DNA from: Heterocephalus glaber
Taxonomy: Eukaryota; Chordata; Mammalia; Rodentia; Bathyergidae
Direction of reading: 5' to 3'
Length of the DNA stretch: 64,000 nt
Assembly (NCBI RefSeq): GCF_000247695.1
Contig: NW_004624734.1
Span: 32,937,734-33,001,733, forward strand
Shown here: positions 23,218 through 34,667 of the stretch, piece by piece
Layout of the letters: each line of letters starts with the position of its first letter
Numbering within the stretch: position 1 is the stretch's first letter
Notes under the pieces: generated by a model
The model's database searches: none
What the model saw: the letters and a program-made list of their open reading frames with translations, nothing else
What the model was told of the DNA's origin: nothing
Program-made: the position numbers and the translations under genes

Positions 23218-23660
23218 GTTACACTGATATATTCATATGCATGTTTATAGCAGCACAATTCATAATAGCTAAATTTTGGAAGCAGCCTATATGTCCATTA
23301 ACAAATGAACAGACAGAGAAAATGTAGTATTTACACATAATGGAGTACTACTCTGCCATAAAGAAAGATAAATGAGTTACCTTGAGACCATAATGTTAAG
23401 TGAAATAAATCACACAAGGTTAATATTCCATCATTTCTCTTATATGAGAAACCCAAATTGTAAAGAGAGAGCAAAATAAAAGATAGGTAATAGGAAGTAG
23501 AGAGAGATCCTTCTCATATGGGAAGAGGATCAAGAGATTGAGGAGCAGAGGGAAAAGGATGAAGAAAGGAGCGCAGGTGTGTTGTGTACATGTACCAGCT
23601 CCTCACAAGGAGTGTAAATATTATATGCTGCAAACATGGACTAATAAAAATTTTTTAAAC
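23218..23660 (+). mobile_element. L1 3' end
   Basis: End of ORF2 ('catgtttatagcagcacaattcataatag', 'atggagtactactctgcc', 'aagtgaaataaatcacaca') followed by a purine-rich 3'UTR and 'aataaaaattttttaaa'. Severely 5'-truncated. Confidence 0.85.
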
Positions 23661-24330
23661 TGAATATCACACAGTCATAAATGTGTTTAGTTCTGTGCCA
23701 ATTTTTCACATATTCTCTCATCAATTCAAAGTGCCCATAAAAATGTGAAAGATGCTACTAAAAAGCAACTTATTTGACAAGAAGCAAAAGGCAACAGAGA
23801 GCTTTAACTTGATAAGATATTTTATGATTATCATTTAAATTTTTATTTTCACAATCGTAAAATTTTTATAATTAGGAGGAAGAGAAAAATATAGCAACAA
23901 CAATTTTTCAAGTGAATGACAAAAAATCTTACGAACATTTATGAGAGGAAAAATTTTGATATGAACAATATTTTCCAATCCTGTTATTTTAAAGTTATAA
24001 ATACATTTTGAATTATTATATATGTTACATAAAAAAACCTAAGACTGCCAAAGTTTATAATCTTGTTTTCAAGTTCCATTTCCTACATATAAACTCACTT
24101 GCAACAGTTTTCAGAGAATTCTATACAACTTTGTACTTCATTATAGCTATAAGTATAGTTTAAAAGGTAGCAATTGGCATTTGAAAGCACATTCATTTGT
24201 TTACATTATATAAATACATTCTAGAAATCATCAAAGGCAATTCTGATGGTAAGAAATACAAAGATCACTGGAAAGGACGATGACATTTTTCTCCTTAAAG
24301 GCCTTTTTAAAAAAATCAATAATCATCCAA
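23661..24330. other. Unassigned AT-rich stretch
   Basis: No element or exon can be supported. Confidence 0.45.
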
Positions 24331-24334
24331 ACCT

Positions 24335-25318
24335 GGTAAAGAGATTGGATTCCTACATGGGGCAAGGATTCAAGACATGGTCCCTGGAGATCATTTGTTA
24401 AGCCAGGTGAAAGGAGAGAGAAGAAAAAGGCCAGAGAAGAGAGCTGGAGTGCACCTCAAGAATCAAGACCATCAGAAGAACACGAATGGGCTAGAGATAA
24501 AGAAAAGGATAGAGACAATCAAGATCATGAGAAGAATTACAAGGACCTGAACAAGAAAGGGACAACAAGAGAGATGGGGATAGTAAGGATCCCTTCAGAA
24601 GACCCAAGGATGAAGAGGCCTAATGAGGAATCTTTGATCTAGAAAGATTCAAGTCACTGTGATATCTGGTTGACCATCATTGGGAGAGAGATGATCAATA
24701 TGATCTAAGAGAAAGACAAGATGTAAGAGATGACAGAGACCAGAGAGGGCTCCTTGCAGATCAGAACATGACAAAGTAAGCTCTTGGAGACATGATGATG
24801 CCAGGAAAAATGACCAGGAAGAACAACAGGATACCCCATCCGCACCGTGTTCCACCCCCATCTCTGCAGAGAGATCAAGAAAGAGAAAGAGATTGAATAC
24901 GGGAAAGTGAAAAAAAAAGTCTCACAGAGAGCTGGAAAAGATAGAGAATTTCTTCATTGCACTAAAAATGAGACTGATGAAGATGGATGGACCTGGAAAT
25001 GACATTAAGTCCGAAGAAAATGGATTCAAACTCATGTCTTACATAGGTTTGATCACATTCAAGGGTTATTGTACTTCAATCTAAATTGAATTCTTTAGTG
25101 TTTCCCCATAACATAAAAAATAATATAATAGACTGATCATGTACCCTCACCCTATCCACAGGAGGGTGGGAAACTATATCATTTTCTGGAATTTAAGGTT
25201 TTACATTATTTCATCAATCATTTGTTTACAAGAAAATAAAAGCCAAAAAGCAAATTTGAAATGTAAACCCATTAAGTATTGAGTAATACCTGTATCTTGG
25301 TATAGAAAAAAAAAATAA
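24335..25318 (+). pseudogene. EIF3A: Processed pseudogene of EIF3A (C-terminal part plus 3'UTR)
   Basis: Reading across frames, the segment retains the charged arginine-rich C-terminal tail of translation initiation factor eIF3 subunit A. The pieces are GPWR...VKPGE (about 24378-24410), a stretch like ESWSAPQESRPSEEHEW, DKEKDRDNQDHEKN, a VPPPSLQRDQ-like block near 24850 and a TKNETDEDGW-like end near 24965-24995. Past that point comes noncoding, 3'UTR-like sequence to a poly(A)-like run at 25308-25318. Multiple stops and frameshifts, no introns and a 5' truncation indicate an L1-mediated retrocopy. AATCATC occurs just upstream and downstream and could be part of a target-site duplication. The parent assignment rests on my recall of the eIF3a tail. 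Confidence 0.75.
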
Positions 25319-25544
25319 ACCAATCATCACCTCTTTTGCCATAAAATAAAAAGTTTAAATGGATCCCATCAAACTCTAGCATCATTTGGAGCACTCATGA
25401 TTTTGAGTCTACTCTATCAAGTCAATAAATACTTCTTCAGCAAATCCTAGGCTTTAATGACATGTAGTAAAAAATAAATAAAAAAGTCTTTATCACATTG
25501 TGGGCTGTTTTACCAGTTCTTTAAAGGTAGTAGGTATCTGAGGC

Positions 25545-25868
25545 CAGCATCAAGGTTTTTGTATGGTCTTCTGAATCAGAATGGATTTGTGTGACCAATA
25601 GAATATGACAGAATGATGCTACATGATGTCCAAGATCTTTTCACTTTTTCACTATGTGAAGAACTAACACTAACGACTAGTACCAATTGCCAGTCTACCA
25701 ATGAGCCATCATCAGGCAAGCCTCCAGATGACTGTAGCAACTGTAACCTCAGCAGGGATTGAACCCAACAAACACCAAGCCAGACACTGTGAGAGGTAAT
25801 AAGTATTACTGTCATTTTTAGCCACTAAGTTGTGGAGTAATTTCTTATATAGTAACAGATTACTAAAG
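25545..25868 (+). mobile_element. MLT1-type solo LTR (MaLR)
   Basis: 'gtgaccaatagaatatgacagaa', 'cctccagatgactgtagc', 'gtgagaggtaataagtatt', 'tttttagccactaagttgtggagtaatttcttatatagtaacagat' follow the MLT1 LTR plan to its end. Confidence 0.8.
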
Positions 25869-26464
25869 CAAGGATCAAAATTATGATATCATATATTTTT
25901 AAAGATATAAATGATTTCTACATTTAGCATTGCTTATTGAATTTTTTTTGCTGCTTCTATCATATGACTGCTTTTAATAAATGTCTCAGGGGGTGAGTAT
26001 TTACTTGTGTATTTACACATGAATGAGTATTCAAGAATCCTAAAGGTACTTGTTTTTTATCTATATATAAGTAGCATTATCCTTTAATACCAATATTAAA
26101 GGCAAATCCTTTTTACTATAAGGAAAAATTCTCCATTAAAGTGGTTCTGAAAAGTGGCTAAAATTAATGCTGTTGTATTCAAATTAGCTCTACTGGACAA
26201 TTATAGATTTTTTTAAAAATATTAAATATGGAAAAGAAATTGGATACAAATTAATCCAATGCCTTCATCTTTATAAATGTGGAAACTGATCCTCCAAATG
26301 ATTCCATATTCAGATACCTTTCTTTTTTTACTTTTTGGGAACACTGGTATATTTTTAAATTGTTGAGTTTAGGGGGATTATTATAATACCAAGACCCAAC
26401 TAGTTCTCTAAACTTCTTATGACTTAATGGGGAAAAAAGTAGGCTAAACACAAAAATTCATTCA
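25869..26464. other. Unassigned AT-rich stretch
   Basis: Nothing recognisable. Confidence 0.45.
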
Positions 26465-26850
26465 AAAATGTAATCTTCTTTTGATATACTGACACAATGG
26501 AATCTATGAAGTTGTAAAGAAGAATGAGGTCATATTCCACAAGACCATTATGACCTTATATGGAATAATTTAGATGCATTATTAAGTAAAAAAAATGCAG
26601 AAGAGTATCTACATTTTGCCATTTTGTGTAAAGAACAAGAAATAAGAAATACATAGATATCTGTCCAAATATGTATATATCTGCAAAAGGAAACACAGGA
26701 TAAATCAAAGAGATTAGATACAGGGATAAGGGATGGGAAACACATAGAAGGAATGAGAGGTATGTTTCTCTGAGTGTACTTGTTTGTACAGTTATGACTT
26801 TTGGAAACATTGTTTACACACATGTATATAACCCATAAGGAAAAGAATAA
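26465..26850 (+). mobile_element. Old L1M 3'-end fragment
   Basis: 'tatgaagttgtaaagaagaatgaggtc', 'tatggaataatttagatgcattattaagta', 'aagagtatctacattttgcc' and 'gggataagggatggg' match an eroded L1 3' end. Both minus-strand frames here are shadows. Confidence 0.65.
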
Positions 26851-27538
26851 AAGGTAAAATACAAACAGAAACAAATGAACCAAACTTGTCTTTCAATGAA
26901 TAACTTAACCACACTTAATGGAAATTAGGGGAGGGCAGAGAATGGAAAACTAACCCAACTAATTTTTGAACATGGTATTTGTACCATATGCTCTAAGGCT
27001 AAAAACCAAAACCCTCCAAACACTGAGTGGTAGTTAGTAGAATTCCTTTTTCAATGTGTATTTCAACATAGATTATCAATTCTGAAATTGCTAAGACTGA
27101 GTAAATAAGTAAATATATTGAGGCTAGTGGAATTAGGCTTTTCACTGTTGAAAAAGCTAAAAACTGGAAAGAAGAAATGATGGAATGAATACTGAAGTAT
27201 TGTGAGTTACCAGTGTGAACTCATGTTTTTTCATGTGAATAGGTAAGGATAAAATATTTCTGTGCTATTATTGTTAAAATACATAACCTGAATCTAATCA
27301 GAATCATTAGACAGAACAGAAATTAAAAGCTTTAAAAAAAAATAACAGGCCTGTACTTAACAAAAATGTCAATGTTGTAGAAGACAAAATATGACTAATA
27401 ATTGTTTCAAATTAAAGAAGAATAAGAGGCATGGTAAATGAATGCAGTACATAATCAGGGATTTGAACTTTTAAAGGCTATTATGGGAAAAATTGGAAAA
27501 TCTATATAAGGTCTAGATACAAAATAATGGCATTATAA
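26851..27538. other. Unassigned stretch
   Basis: I see nothing to annotate here. Confidence 0.45.
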
Positions 27539-27630
27539 CTGCTCCTTGACTTATGATGATATTATGTGCTGATAAACTATCCTAAATTAAAAATATCCTC
27601 AGTTGAAAACACATAATTGCATCATAGTTA
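27539..27630. mobile_element. Tigger/pogo-type MITE fragment
   Basis: 'ctgctccttgacttatgatg', 'gctgataaactatcctaa' and 'aaaaatatcctcagttg' resemble one end of a Tigger-derived MITE (the consensus has 'cttatgatgg...gataaacccatcgtaagttgaaaatat'). Only one end is visible. Confidence 0.45.
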
Positions 27631-27647
27631 TCTAAAAGTTTGTTCTT

Positions 27648-27727
27648 AGGACTAGGGATGTAGCTCAGTTGCAGAGTACTTGCCTAGCATGCTCAAATTT
27701 GATTCCTAGCCCTGAAAGAAAAAAATG
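27648..27727 (+). mobile_element. ID-type SINE
   Basis: GACTAGGGATGTAGCTCAG, TTGCAGAGTACTTGCCTAGCA, a weak B box and an A-rich tail. Diverged relative to the young copies. Confidence 0.85.
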
Positions 27728-28174
27728 TCCTTGATTTCAGGAAACATACATGGAAGCATTTAATGACACAATAATATCACATCTTTGATTCTAAAATGTT
27801 CACAGTAAAAAAGTGTGCTTGTGTATAAATATATGTGTGTCATGAACAATCTATCAGCCTAAATACTTATATACCACATGCATACATCGGCCTGATCACA
27901 GAGTAAAGTGAGGTCAACAGTTGTCAAATGATTATATTTGTCACATATAGTGAACTCTGAAGAAATTAAAGATTTAAAATAACCTGAGGGATATAAAGAC
28001 CCTAGTTAGAGATATTTAAATGTTTTATAATTTATCAAGAATCTAAAAAATTCTTTCTTCTTGACAAGAAAAGTCTAGTTTCAGTTTGCAAAGACACCGA
28101 TGATATAACCCAGAGTTGAAAGCTTAGCTGGAGGGAAGTAATCACTTTAGAGTACCCATTCTATCTTCTCATTC
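27728..28174. other. Unassigned stretch
   Basis: I see nothing supportable. Confidence 0.4.
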
Positions 28175-28290
28175 TAATCTCTATCATTAATTCACTCATT
28201 CATTCAATTACTCAGGCAATTTATTGAGCACTTACTATAAGCTAGGTTTTGGGCTAGCATTCTGGTGACCCAAAAGATAATCAGTCGATA
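28175..28290. repeat. Ancient repeat fragment
   Basis: 'ttcactcattcattcaatta' then 'atttattgagcacttactataagctagg' is a very old, dispersed mammalian repeat motif. Family not resolved. Confidence 0.45.
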
Positions 28291-28866
28291 TCCCAAATAT
28301 GGGTTCTGTTATCTATACATTTTTTCATTACAAAGAATAAAGCAAAGACACCTAAGACCACTTTTATCAAAGCTTCACCTAGACATTTCTAATAAACTGA
28401 TCCATATGTCTATGATTCCTAAATAAATTTCAAGAGCACATTATTTCATATACAAGTCAATGTTTTAGAACCCAAAAAGGGAAAATAGCTTTTATTTCAA
28501 AATCACCATCTAAGCTCCAAAATTTAAAAAGTCCACTAGTTTTCTAATGCTGAGAGAACAATTCCATTTGACAACTAGTCAGTTTTTAAAATGTGGAGCC
28601 TACAACTCAACTAAGAATTAAGGTTAATAACCATTCTTTCAAACTGAATGGGCAATAGACCTGATTTGTTTTTTCAACAGATGAAGATCAAGCTTAGGTA
28701 GGTTAAATATGAACATGGCTACCCATAAAATTAATAAATGATAAGGCAGAACAAACAAGAGACAGAATAAAACAATTTGGAGTCTATAATAGGAACTCAT
28801 GGAAGCAGGACAAATACAAAGAAGATACCAAAAAAGAAAAGAGTAAAAAGATCTAGAAATGATGTG
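28291..28866. other. Unassigned stretch
   Basis: No feature supported. Confidence 0.4.
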
Positions 28867-28962
28867 GGCCAGGGATTTAGCTCAGTGGCACCATGCCTGC
28901 CCCATAAGCACAAGGTCCTGAGTTCAATCCCTGGTACAAAAAAAAAAAAAACAGAGAGAAAG
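28867..28962 (+). mobile_element. Young ID-like SINE with TSD
   Basis: GGCCAGGGATTTAGCTCAG to GTACA13-type A-tail. AGAAATGATG lies immediately upstream and is repeated at the end of the tail. Confidence 0.92.
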
Positions 28963-29104
28963 AAATGATGAGAAATGATACAGCAAGAGTCAGGAATAAA
29001 AGGAAGAACAGATTTAAGGGAAAGAATAATTACAGTTAATGGCAAGGAGGCCAACTCTAGGGTTCTGTGCTTTCACCCAATGACTTGGCAAGTTGGCTAA
29101 ATAC

Positions 29105-29215
29105 TCTTGAGGGTAAGTTTCCTTATCAGGAAAAAGAAAAAAATATTTATTCCATCTCAGATACATTGCACAATATCTGACAGGTGGTATATGTTTCATA
29201 TATTAAATACGTTAT
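29105..29215 (+). repeat. MIR fragment
   Basis: 'agggtaagtttccttatcag' followed by 'cattgcacaatatctgacagg' matches a diverged MIR 3' half. Confidence 0.4.
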
Positions 29216-29789
29216 TATTATTATTGTTGTTGATTGAAAACAGAAGCTGAAAACTCACACTTTGATGATATTATTCAAGTTAAACCTAAGAAGTAATTTT
29301 AAGAGATTTCTGGCACAGAATGACCCAGACATAAAAGTGCTACTTCTAACAATTTCTTTAAGACGTGATTGTTAATGTCCTAATTACCCTACAGGCTGAA
29401 GCAAAGTGAGATGAAGAGAAACCAGACGTTTCACTCACATTCAACAAAACTGAAGTCTGTAATTTGGTTATTACGTGTAATTTGCCTACAGGTTTCTGTA
29501 CCATTTGTACCTTAAAATGCCGCAAACCTCAAAAAAGTTTGTCTTTGTCTTGAAAGCTAGTGAGTTGACCCCTTTATATTGCTCCCAAAAACACTGACTT
29601 ACCAAAATAAGAAAATATATAAGCACGAAAAACATGCTCAATCCCTGTAATAAACAAAGATTCCAATAGCATATTACTATACATATATATGTGTGTGTGT
29701 ATATATATATATAAAACTTTGAAATTCTCACTTATATCTATTTAGTATATAGATAGATATACAACAAACTACATTTCAAAAAGACTAAT
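29216..29789. other. Unassigned stretch with TG/TA microsatellite
   Basis: A short alternating tract (about 29678-29713, tatatatgtgtgtgtgtatata) is present. An 81-codon minus frame overlaps it and has no recognisable domain. Confidence 0.5.
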
Positions 29790-29905
29790 GAAATGAATGG
29801 TAGTATATTCATATACTGAAATATTATGCAAGCATTAAAAGTCCTGCAAAAGAATTTAGTAGCACAAAGAAGATATTTAATATATAATTTTATTTAAAAT
29901 TTAAA
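29790..29905 (+). mobile_element. Old L1M fragment
   Basis: 'gaatggtagtatattcatatac' and 'tattatgcaagcattaaaag' are L1M 3' motifs. Short and diverged. Confidence 0.5.
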
Positions 29906-29924
29906 AGTATCAGGAATACTACAA

Positions 29925-30612
29925 GGGTTTCTGTTCTTACCACTCCTATCCAACTAGAATGTTTGACCAGAGCGATCAGGCAAGAGAAAGAAATAAAAAG
30001 GATATGTATAGGAAAGGAAGAAGTCAAACTATCCTTATATACAGATGACAGGATCCTTCACGTAGAAGACCAAAAAAGCTCCACTGTAAGACTCCTACAA
30101 GTAATAAACAAATTTAGTAAAGTAGCAGGATGTCAAAACAATACACAAATATCAAGAGTGTTCTTGTACACCTTGATCAAAATCAATCAAATACATATAA
30201 AAACAAACACTGGGGGCTGGGGATTTAGCTCAGTGGTTCCGCCGCCTGCCTCGCAAGTGCAAAGTCCTGAGTTTGATGCCCAGTACCAAAAAACAAACAA
30301 AAAAACAAACACTGAAGCAGCTGGAAGAAACAGGTGAAAGTCTTGAAGACATACACATAGGCAAGGACTTTCTGAACAAAATCCCATTGCACAAGAAATA
30401 ATACCAACATTCCACAAATGGGACTATATTAATTTCTTCTACACAGTAAAGGAAATAACCAACAGAGTGAAGAGACAGGCCACAGACTGAAAAAAAAATT
30501 TGTCAGCTAGTCCTCAAACAGAGAACTAATATGAAGAATATACAAAAGACTCAAAACTATTAGACCTCCAAAAATAAAAGATCCACCCAAAAAGTGAGCA
30601 ACTGAAAAATAA
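29925..30612 (+). mobile_element. Internally deleted L1 ORF2 fragment with nested SINE
   Basis: It contains RT-domain sequence around TDDR (in place of the catalytic ADD) near 30042-30053, then jumps within ORF2 to a segment that reads like GKDFLN and 'gaccacagactgaaaaaa'. About 0.5 kb expected between the two parts is missing. A young SINE (30213-30300) sits close to the break. Frames are broken overall, although 124 codons remain open across the left part and SINE. Confidence 0.8.
30213..30300 (+). mobile_element. Young ID-like SINE with 14-bp TSD
   Basis: GGGCTGGGGATTTAGCTCAG head, CCGCCGCCTGCCTCGCAAG, near-intact B box, GTACC and A-rich tail. AAAAACAAACACTG flanks it on both sides, inside L1. 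Confidence 0.95.
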
Positions 30613-30639
30613 AAGTAGATCGTCTTTCTCATAAACATT

Positions 30640-30905
30640 CTTTTTAAATGTTAATGTTTTAAAGATTTTTAATTGACACATAAAATTACACATATTTGGG
30701 GGTACAGTGTTATGTTTCAATACATATATACATTCTGTAATTCAAATCAGGATAAGCATATATAGCTATCTCCTCAAACATCTATCATTTCTTTGTAATG
30801 AAAACATCCAAACTATTTTCCTAGCTATCTTTGGAAATACATATTACATTATTATTATCTTTAGTCATTTGAGTGTGCAATAAAACTCAAACATTATTTT
30901 TCCAT
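30640..30905 (+). mobile_element. Old L1 3'UTR fragment
   Basis: 'tttttaattgacacataaaattacacatatttgggggtacagtgttatg' and 'ctatctcctcaaacatctatcatttct' correspond to an L1MA-age 3'UTR. Confidence 0.6.
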
Positions 30906-30929
30906 ATAAACCTTAACATCATTTTATCT

Positions 30930-31015
30930 AGTTTTTTTTTGGTACTGGGGATCGAACTCAGAACCTTGCACTTGCAAGGCAGGCGGTGGCACCACTGAGC
31001 TAAATCCCTGGCCCC
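30930..31015 (-). mobile_element. Young ID-like SINE with TSD
   Basis: T-tail, GGTACTGGGGATCGAACTCA ... GAGCTAAATCCCTGGCCCC. ATTTTATCTAG before and ATTTGATCTAG after look like the target duplication. Confidence 0.92.
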
Positions 31016-31126
31016 ATTTGATCTAGTTTTTAAGAAAATCAGGTTCCATAAATCTGGAAACTTTCCTTTTCATTTTTAAGCATGAAAGATTTTTGACACT
31101 TTTGTAGATGGAACAATTATTGTTTC

Positions 31127-31210
31127 TTTTTGTTTTTCCAGTACCAGGGATCAAACTTAGGACCCTGCACTTGCGAGGCAGGCATGGCACCACTGAGCTA
31201 AATCCCAGCC
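31127..31210 (-). mobile_element. Young ID-like SINE with TSD
   Basis: Minus-strand copy ending AAATCCCAGCCC. AATTATTGTTTCT is repeated exactly on both sides. Confidence 0.92.
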
Positions 31211-31529
31211 CAATTATTGTTTCTCTTTATAGCTCATTATTTAATGGTACTGAGAAAGTTATCAAATATTAATATATATATATACTGTATTTAGACATGT
31301 GTATTTAGTATCTGGTCATCTACTGATTTTTTTTTAAATTCAATCCCTTTTGTACATAAAGCTTCTTGTATATCAGGGATAAATTTTTTATGGTCAGTTC
31401 CAGAAGTACAATGACTGAGTCAAAAATATGAATATTAATATATGAAAATTGTATTTACTCATTAAATTTAAAAATTTTAAATAATTAAAATATGAATAAT
31501 TTTAAGGTTTATATGTGCATATTATCCAA

Positions 31530-31618
31530 TTTTTTTTTTTTTTTGGTACTGGGGAATGAACTCAGCCCCTTGAGTTTGCAAGACAGGCAGCGGAACCACT
31601 AAGCTAAATCCTTAGCCC
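31530..31618 (-). mobile_element. ID-like SINE
   Basis: T16 tail, GGTACTGGGGAATGAACTCA ... CTAAGCTAAATCCTTAGCCC. It is the third minus-strand copy within 700 bp. Confidence 0.9.
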
Positions 31619-31904
31619 TTACCTAACTTCTAAGAAGCATTATCATTCATCTATAAAATTAATTTGCCTTTAAATTACATTAAATTTGAAGTGTCTTTTA
31701 TTGTTTCTTACTGCATAAATAGCACATGGTGATTATGGAAAAAATAGACAATACATATGATATGTAACAGAATGAAATAAAAATCATAGCCAATTCCATC
31801 ATTCATCATTAACTATGCAACATCTCATTGCATAACTTCCAGTTATTTCTTTATGCAAATAAGCAATAGGATTATACTATGTATACATACATATGAAGCA
31901 TATA

Positions 31905-32480
31905 TGAGGTATGATCAAAATATATGAATGTTTTAAATTTTGAAAAAATTATTAGAGTAAAAGACACATTGCTATTAATCCCACCAAAATACTTCAATTG
32001 GAACACACTTATTCCATCATTCTTGCCACTTTTTAAAGCAGTTCTGGAAGGCCTCTTTTATGAGTGTCTTTATGAGGGCTGATCAGAAACATGGTGAATA
32101 ATGCTGCTGAGTACCACATAATACTTCACAAGTTCATAAAAACATTATGGTATGTCCTTATCTTCATTCACCTTATTCACTAGGTCTGGCACCATGCAAC
32201 TTCTGGCTCTTCCTCAAAGTAAAAATGACCATGAAAGGTAAATGTTTTAAATCAATTCAGGATATCAAGGTAGCCACAATCTTGCAATTAAAGACATGAA
32301 CAAAAGAAAACTTCCAGAACTGCTTCAGAAAGTGGTGAGAATAAAGAGATAATTGTGTTCGAAGCAAGGGGGAATGTTTTGAGGGGGATTAATGGCAACA
32401 TGTCTTTTGCTATAATAATTCTTTAAAAATTTAAACATTCACTATATTTTAAAATCATATTCCATATAAGTTCTAAGTAG
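31905..32480. mobile_element. Mariner remnant with inverted duplicated C-terminal ends
   Basis: The right half (about 32180-32400) encodes, on the plus strand, a decayed mariner transposase C-terminus: HSPYSLGLAPCNFWLF, FKSIQDIK, ENFQNCFRKW and CVRSKGECFEGD in order. The left half (about 31910-32080) is the same C-terminal/terminal sequence in the opposite orientation: its reverse complement gives CTTCCAGAACTGCTTTAAAA, then GTGTTCCAATTGAAGTATTT and GGTGGGATTAATAGCAA, aligning with the right end. The arms are about 165 bp with a spacer of about 250 bp. The N-terminal half of the gene is missing. It looks like a foldback derivative of a mariner element, long dead. Confidence 0.75.
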
Positions 32481-33836
32481 GCTGATCTTAAATTCTTATT
32501 AAATACCTAAAGAATGTTTTGATTATTCACTGTAGCTATCTAAATAATGTAAAATTCAGTTACTCCCTTGTATGCTTCATTTAGGCGTTGGCAGAGTGAA
32601 CACCAAACAAACATTTCCATATCATTTTCAAAGCAGTCTTTACTCTGATAAGACTTCACAATTTAGAACCTGTTGATACACTAAGCCCTGAAGATAAGGT
32701 TTCAGTTGAAAATATTTCATTCTTTAAAGAGGACAGGCTCTGCTTCTTTCCCTCCTTAAAATTAAAAACAGAAGCATCCACAAAAAATGTTTAGCTTTCT
32801 TTCCTGTTGTCTGCATTCTCTTTATACAGTGAACCCCACTTAAAGAAGAGACTCACAGATATTCCCTGAAACACAAGTTCAAGATTTTACAACCCAAGCT
32901 TACAGTGAATAAAATGTGAAAAACAATGCCTAGTGCATTGTAATTATTCAAACTAAAAGCATAAAATAATGATTGAGGAAAACAATAGCAAGCCAAAAAG
33001 TTTTATTTAGCATATTTTCAACAATGTCAAATTACACTGGGAAAATATTAGAAATACACTAAAAAGAGTCATCTCAGGGTGGTTGTGGTAAAGGTGGTTG
33101 CTCTTTAATTTTCCTCATTTTTTTCAAATTTTCCACAATAAGCACACCTTTGTTTTATAATTAAAATTTGAAAATGTCTAATTTTAACAGGATTTTTCAC
33201 AGAAGAGGAGCCAGTAGAGGGATTTACTGCCCCTGGCAAGTAGAGACAGATAGAATTTTCTTTTCTCCCTCTGGTTAATGCCTTGGCTCCTTCAATGACA
33301 AGACCACACCTCTTCTCATAAACACTATTTTCCTTCTATTTGTTCCCTCTACTTCTTTGAAAGTCATCTACTTGCTATTCCTTCTGATCTTAAAGAATAA
33401 AAATATAAAATGTACAAAAAATAAGCAAAAGTAAATTTTTAGCCTTACTTCTAATTAGAAACCTTATTTACACAGATATAAATAAATAAACTTTACTTAT
33501 GTAGATACATGTTATAATAAAGTCTCTTGTGAGTATATGATGTAAAATGGTATCTTAATATTGTGGGAACACTGAAAATATTAAACCTTTTAGCCCTCCC
33601 CCCAAAAAACAAAAACCCCCAGAATCCTATTATTCCTTTTTTAAAAACTTCCTTAAAAAGCTATGCCTACTGTAGACACTGTACTAAAAAAGACTGCACA
33701 CCTAATGAGCGCAAACTGAATTGCAACATAATTTTCCCTTATTTATAGAGAAGTGTCAATAATGAATCCTATATATACTGAAAACCACAAAATGTGCAGA
33801 TAGCTTTCAATATTTTTAGAGCAATGTTCTAAAAAG
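32481..33836. other. Unassigned unique-looking stretch
   Basis: No gene or repeat is clearly visible. A fragment near 33110-33165 could be an eroded repeat. Confidence 0.4.
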
Positions 33837-33873
33837 CTAAAGATGAACTAGCATTTCCACAGTACTGTCTTCT

Positions 33874-34292
33874 TCATAATGAGTTGGGGCTTCTGCAATT
33901 TTCATAGGAAGGGCCAGGAATCCTGCTGGTGCTGCTGCTGCTGTATCTAAAAAGAGAAGGACTGAGGAAAGCCTCTACTTTCCAGAATTGAAGAATCAAA
34001 ATATGTATATTTTTAAAATCTAATCATTGAAAATCCTTAAAAATCTGTAAGACTTCTTTCTTAAGTGCCATTAAGCAGTTAAATCATCATCCCTGAGGGT
34101 TTACATATCTCGCTGTCGCTTCTCCTACCTCATATCATACGCTGGTCTGCCCCCAAGACACTACTATCTACTGTGAATCAGTAATAAAAACAAACCTAAG
34201 ATATTTTCAAATTACTGTTTCACTACTTACTCATGAGAATGCTTTGCTTCTTTATTTAATTTCAAATGCAGATGTTCAGAATATATGCTCCT
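33874..34292 (-). other. Candidate last two exons of an unidentified gene (weak)
   Basis: On the minus strand a 62-nt block (34231-34292) is bounded by an acceptor (ACAGGTTATTTTTTATAG) and a strong donor (TGA|GTAAGTAG). Only one frame is open (RSIYSEHLHLK...). It joins in phase to a block starting at 33946 behind a good polypyrimidine acceptor (TCCTCAGTCCTTCTCTTTTTAG). The second block encodes a Ser-rich end (YSSSSTSRIPGPSYENCR...) and stops at 33874-33876. A third open block at 36016-36054, with a donor TTTTCA|GTAAGA, could precede them. I do not recognise the protein, and such signals can occur by chance in 64 kb. Confidence 0.15.
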
Positions 34293-34566
34293 CTATAAAA
34301 AATAACCTGTAAAAAGTTATTTTTATTCATATGATGCTCATTGGTTTTTGTTTCCTGTAAGATTAATGGATTTTTGGCAGAAAACAGCATTCACCATTCC
34401 TGAGTTATATATTAAGATACAGAACTAAATGATCTTCTCTTACTCAAAAATCAACTGAATTAAAATCAGTAACAATTTTATTCAGCCCCTACTAGTAGTG
34501 TAAATGGACAGCACTGTGAGATATAAGAAGCATAAAACAAGAGCTGCTCTTAAAAAGGTTCACCTA

Positions 34567-34653
34567 GGGCTGGGGATTTAGCTCAGTTGTTTCAACGCCT
34601 GCTGCGCAAGCACAAGGACCCGAGTTCGAGCCCTGGTACCAAAAAAAAAAAAA
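34567..34653 (+). mobile_element. Young ID-like SINE with TSD
   Basis: GGGCTGGGGATTTAGCTCAG, CAACGCCTGCTGCGCAAGC, GTTCGAGCC B box, GGTACC and A13. AAAAAGGTTCACCTA is repeated on both sides, so it is a recent insertion. Confidence 0.95.
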
Positions 34654-34667
34654 GGTTCACCTATATT

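Noticed and set aside
29591..29633. Possible minus-strand exon with donor TTTTG|GTAAGTCAG
   Set aside because: Only 43 nt, no neighbouring exon in phase, adjacent to low-complexity sequence, and the encoded residues are just AT-rich hydrophobics.
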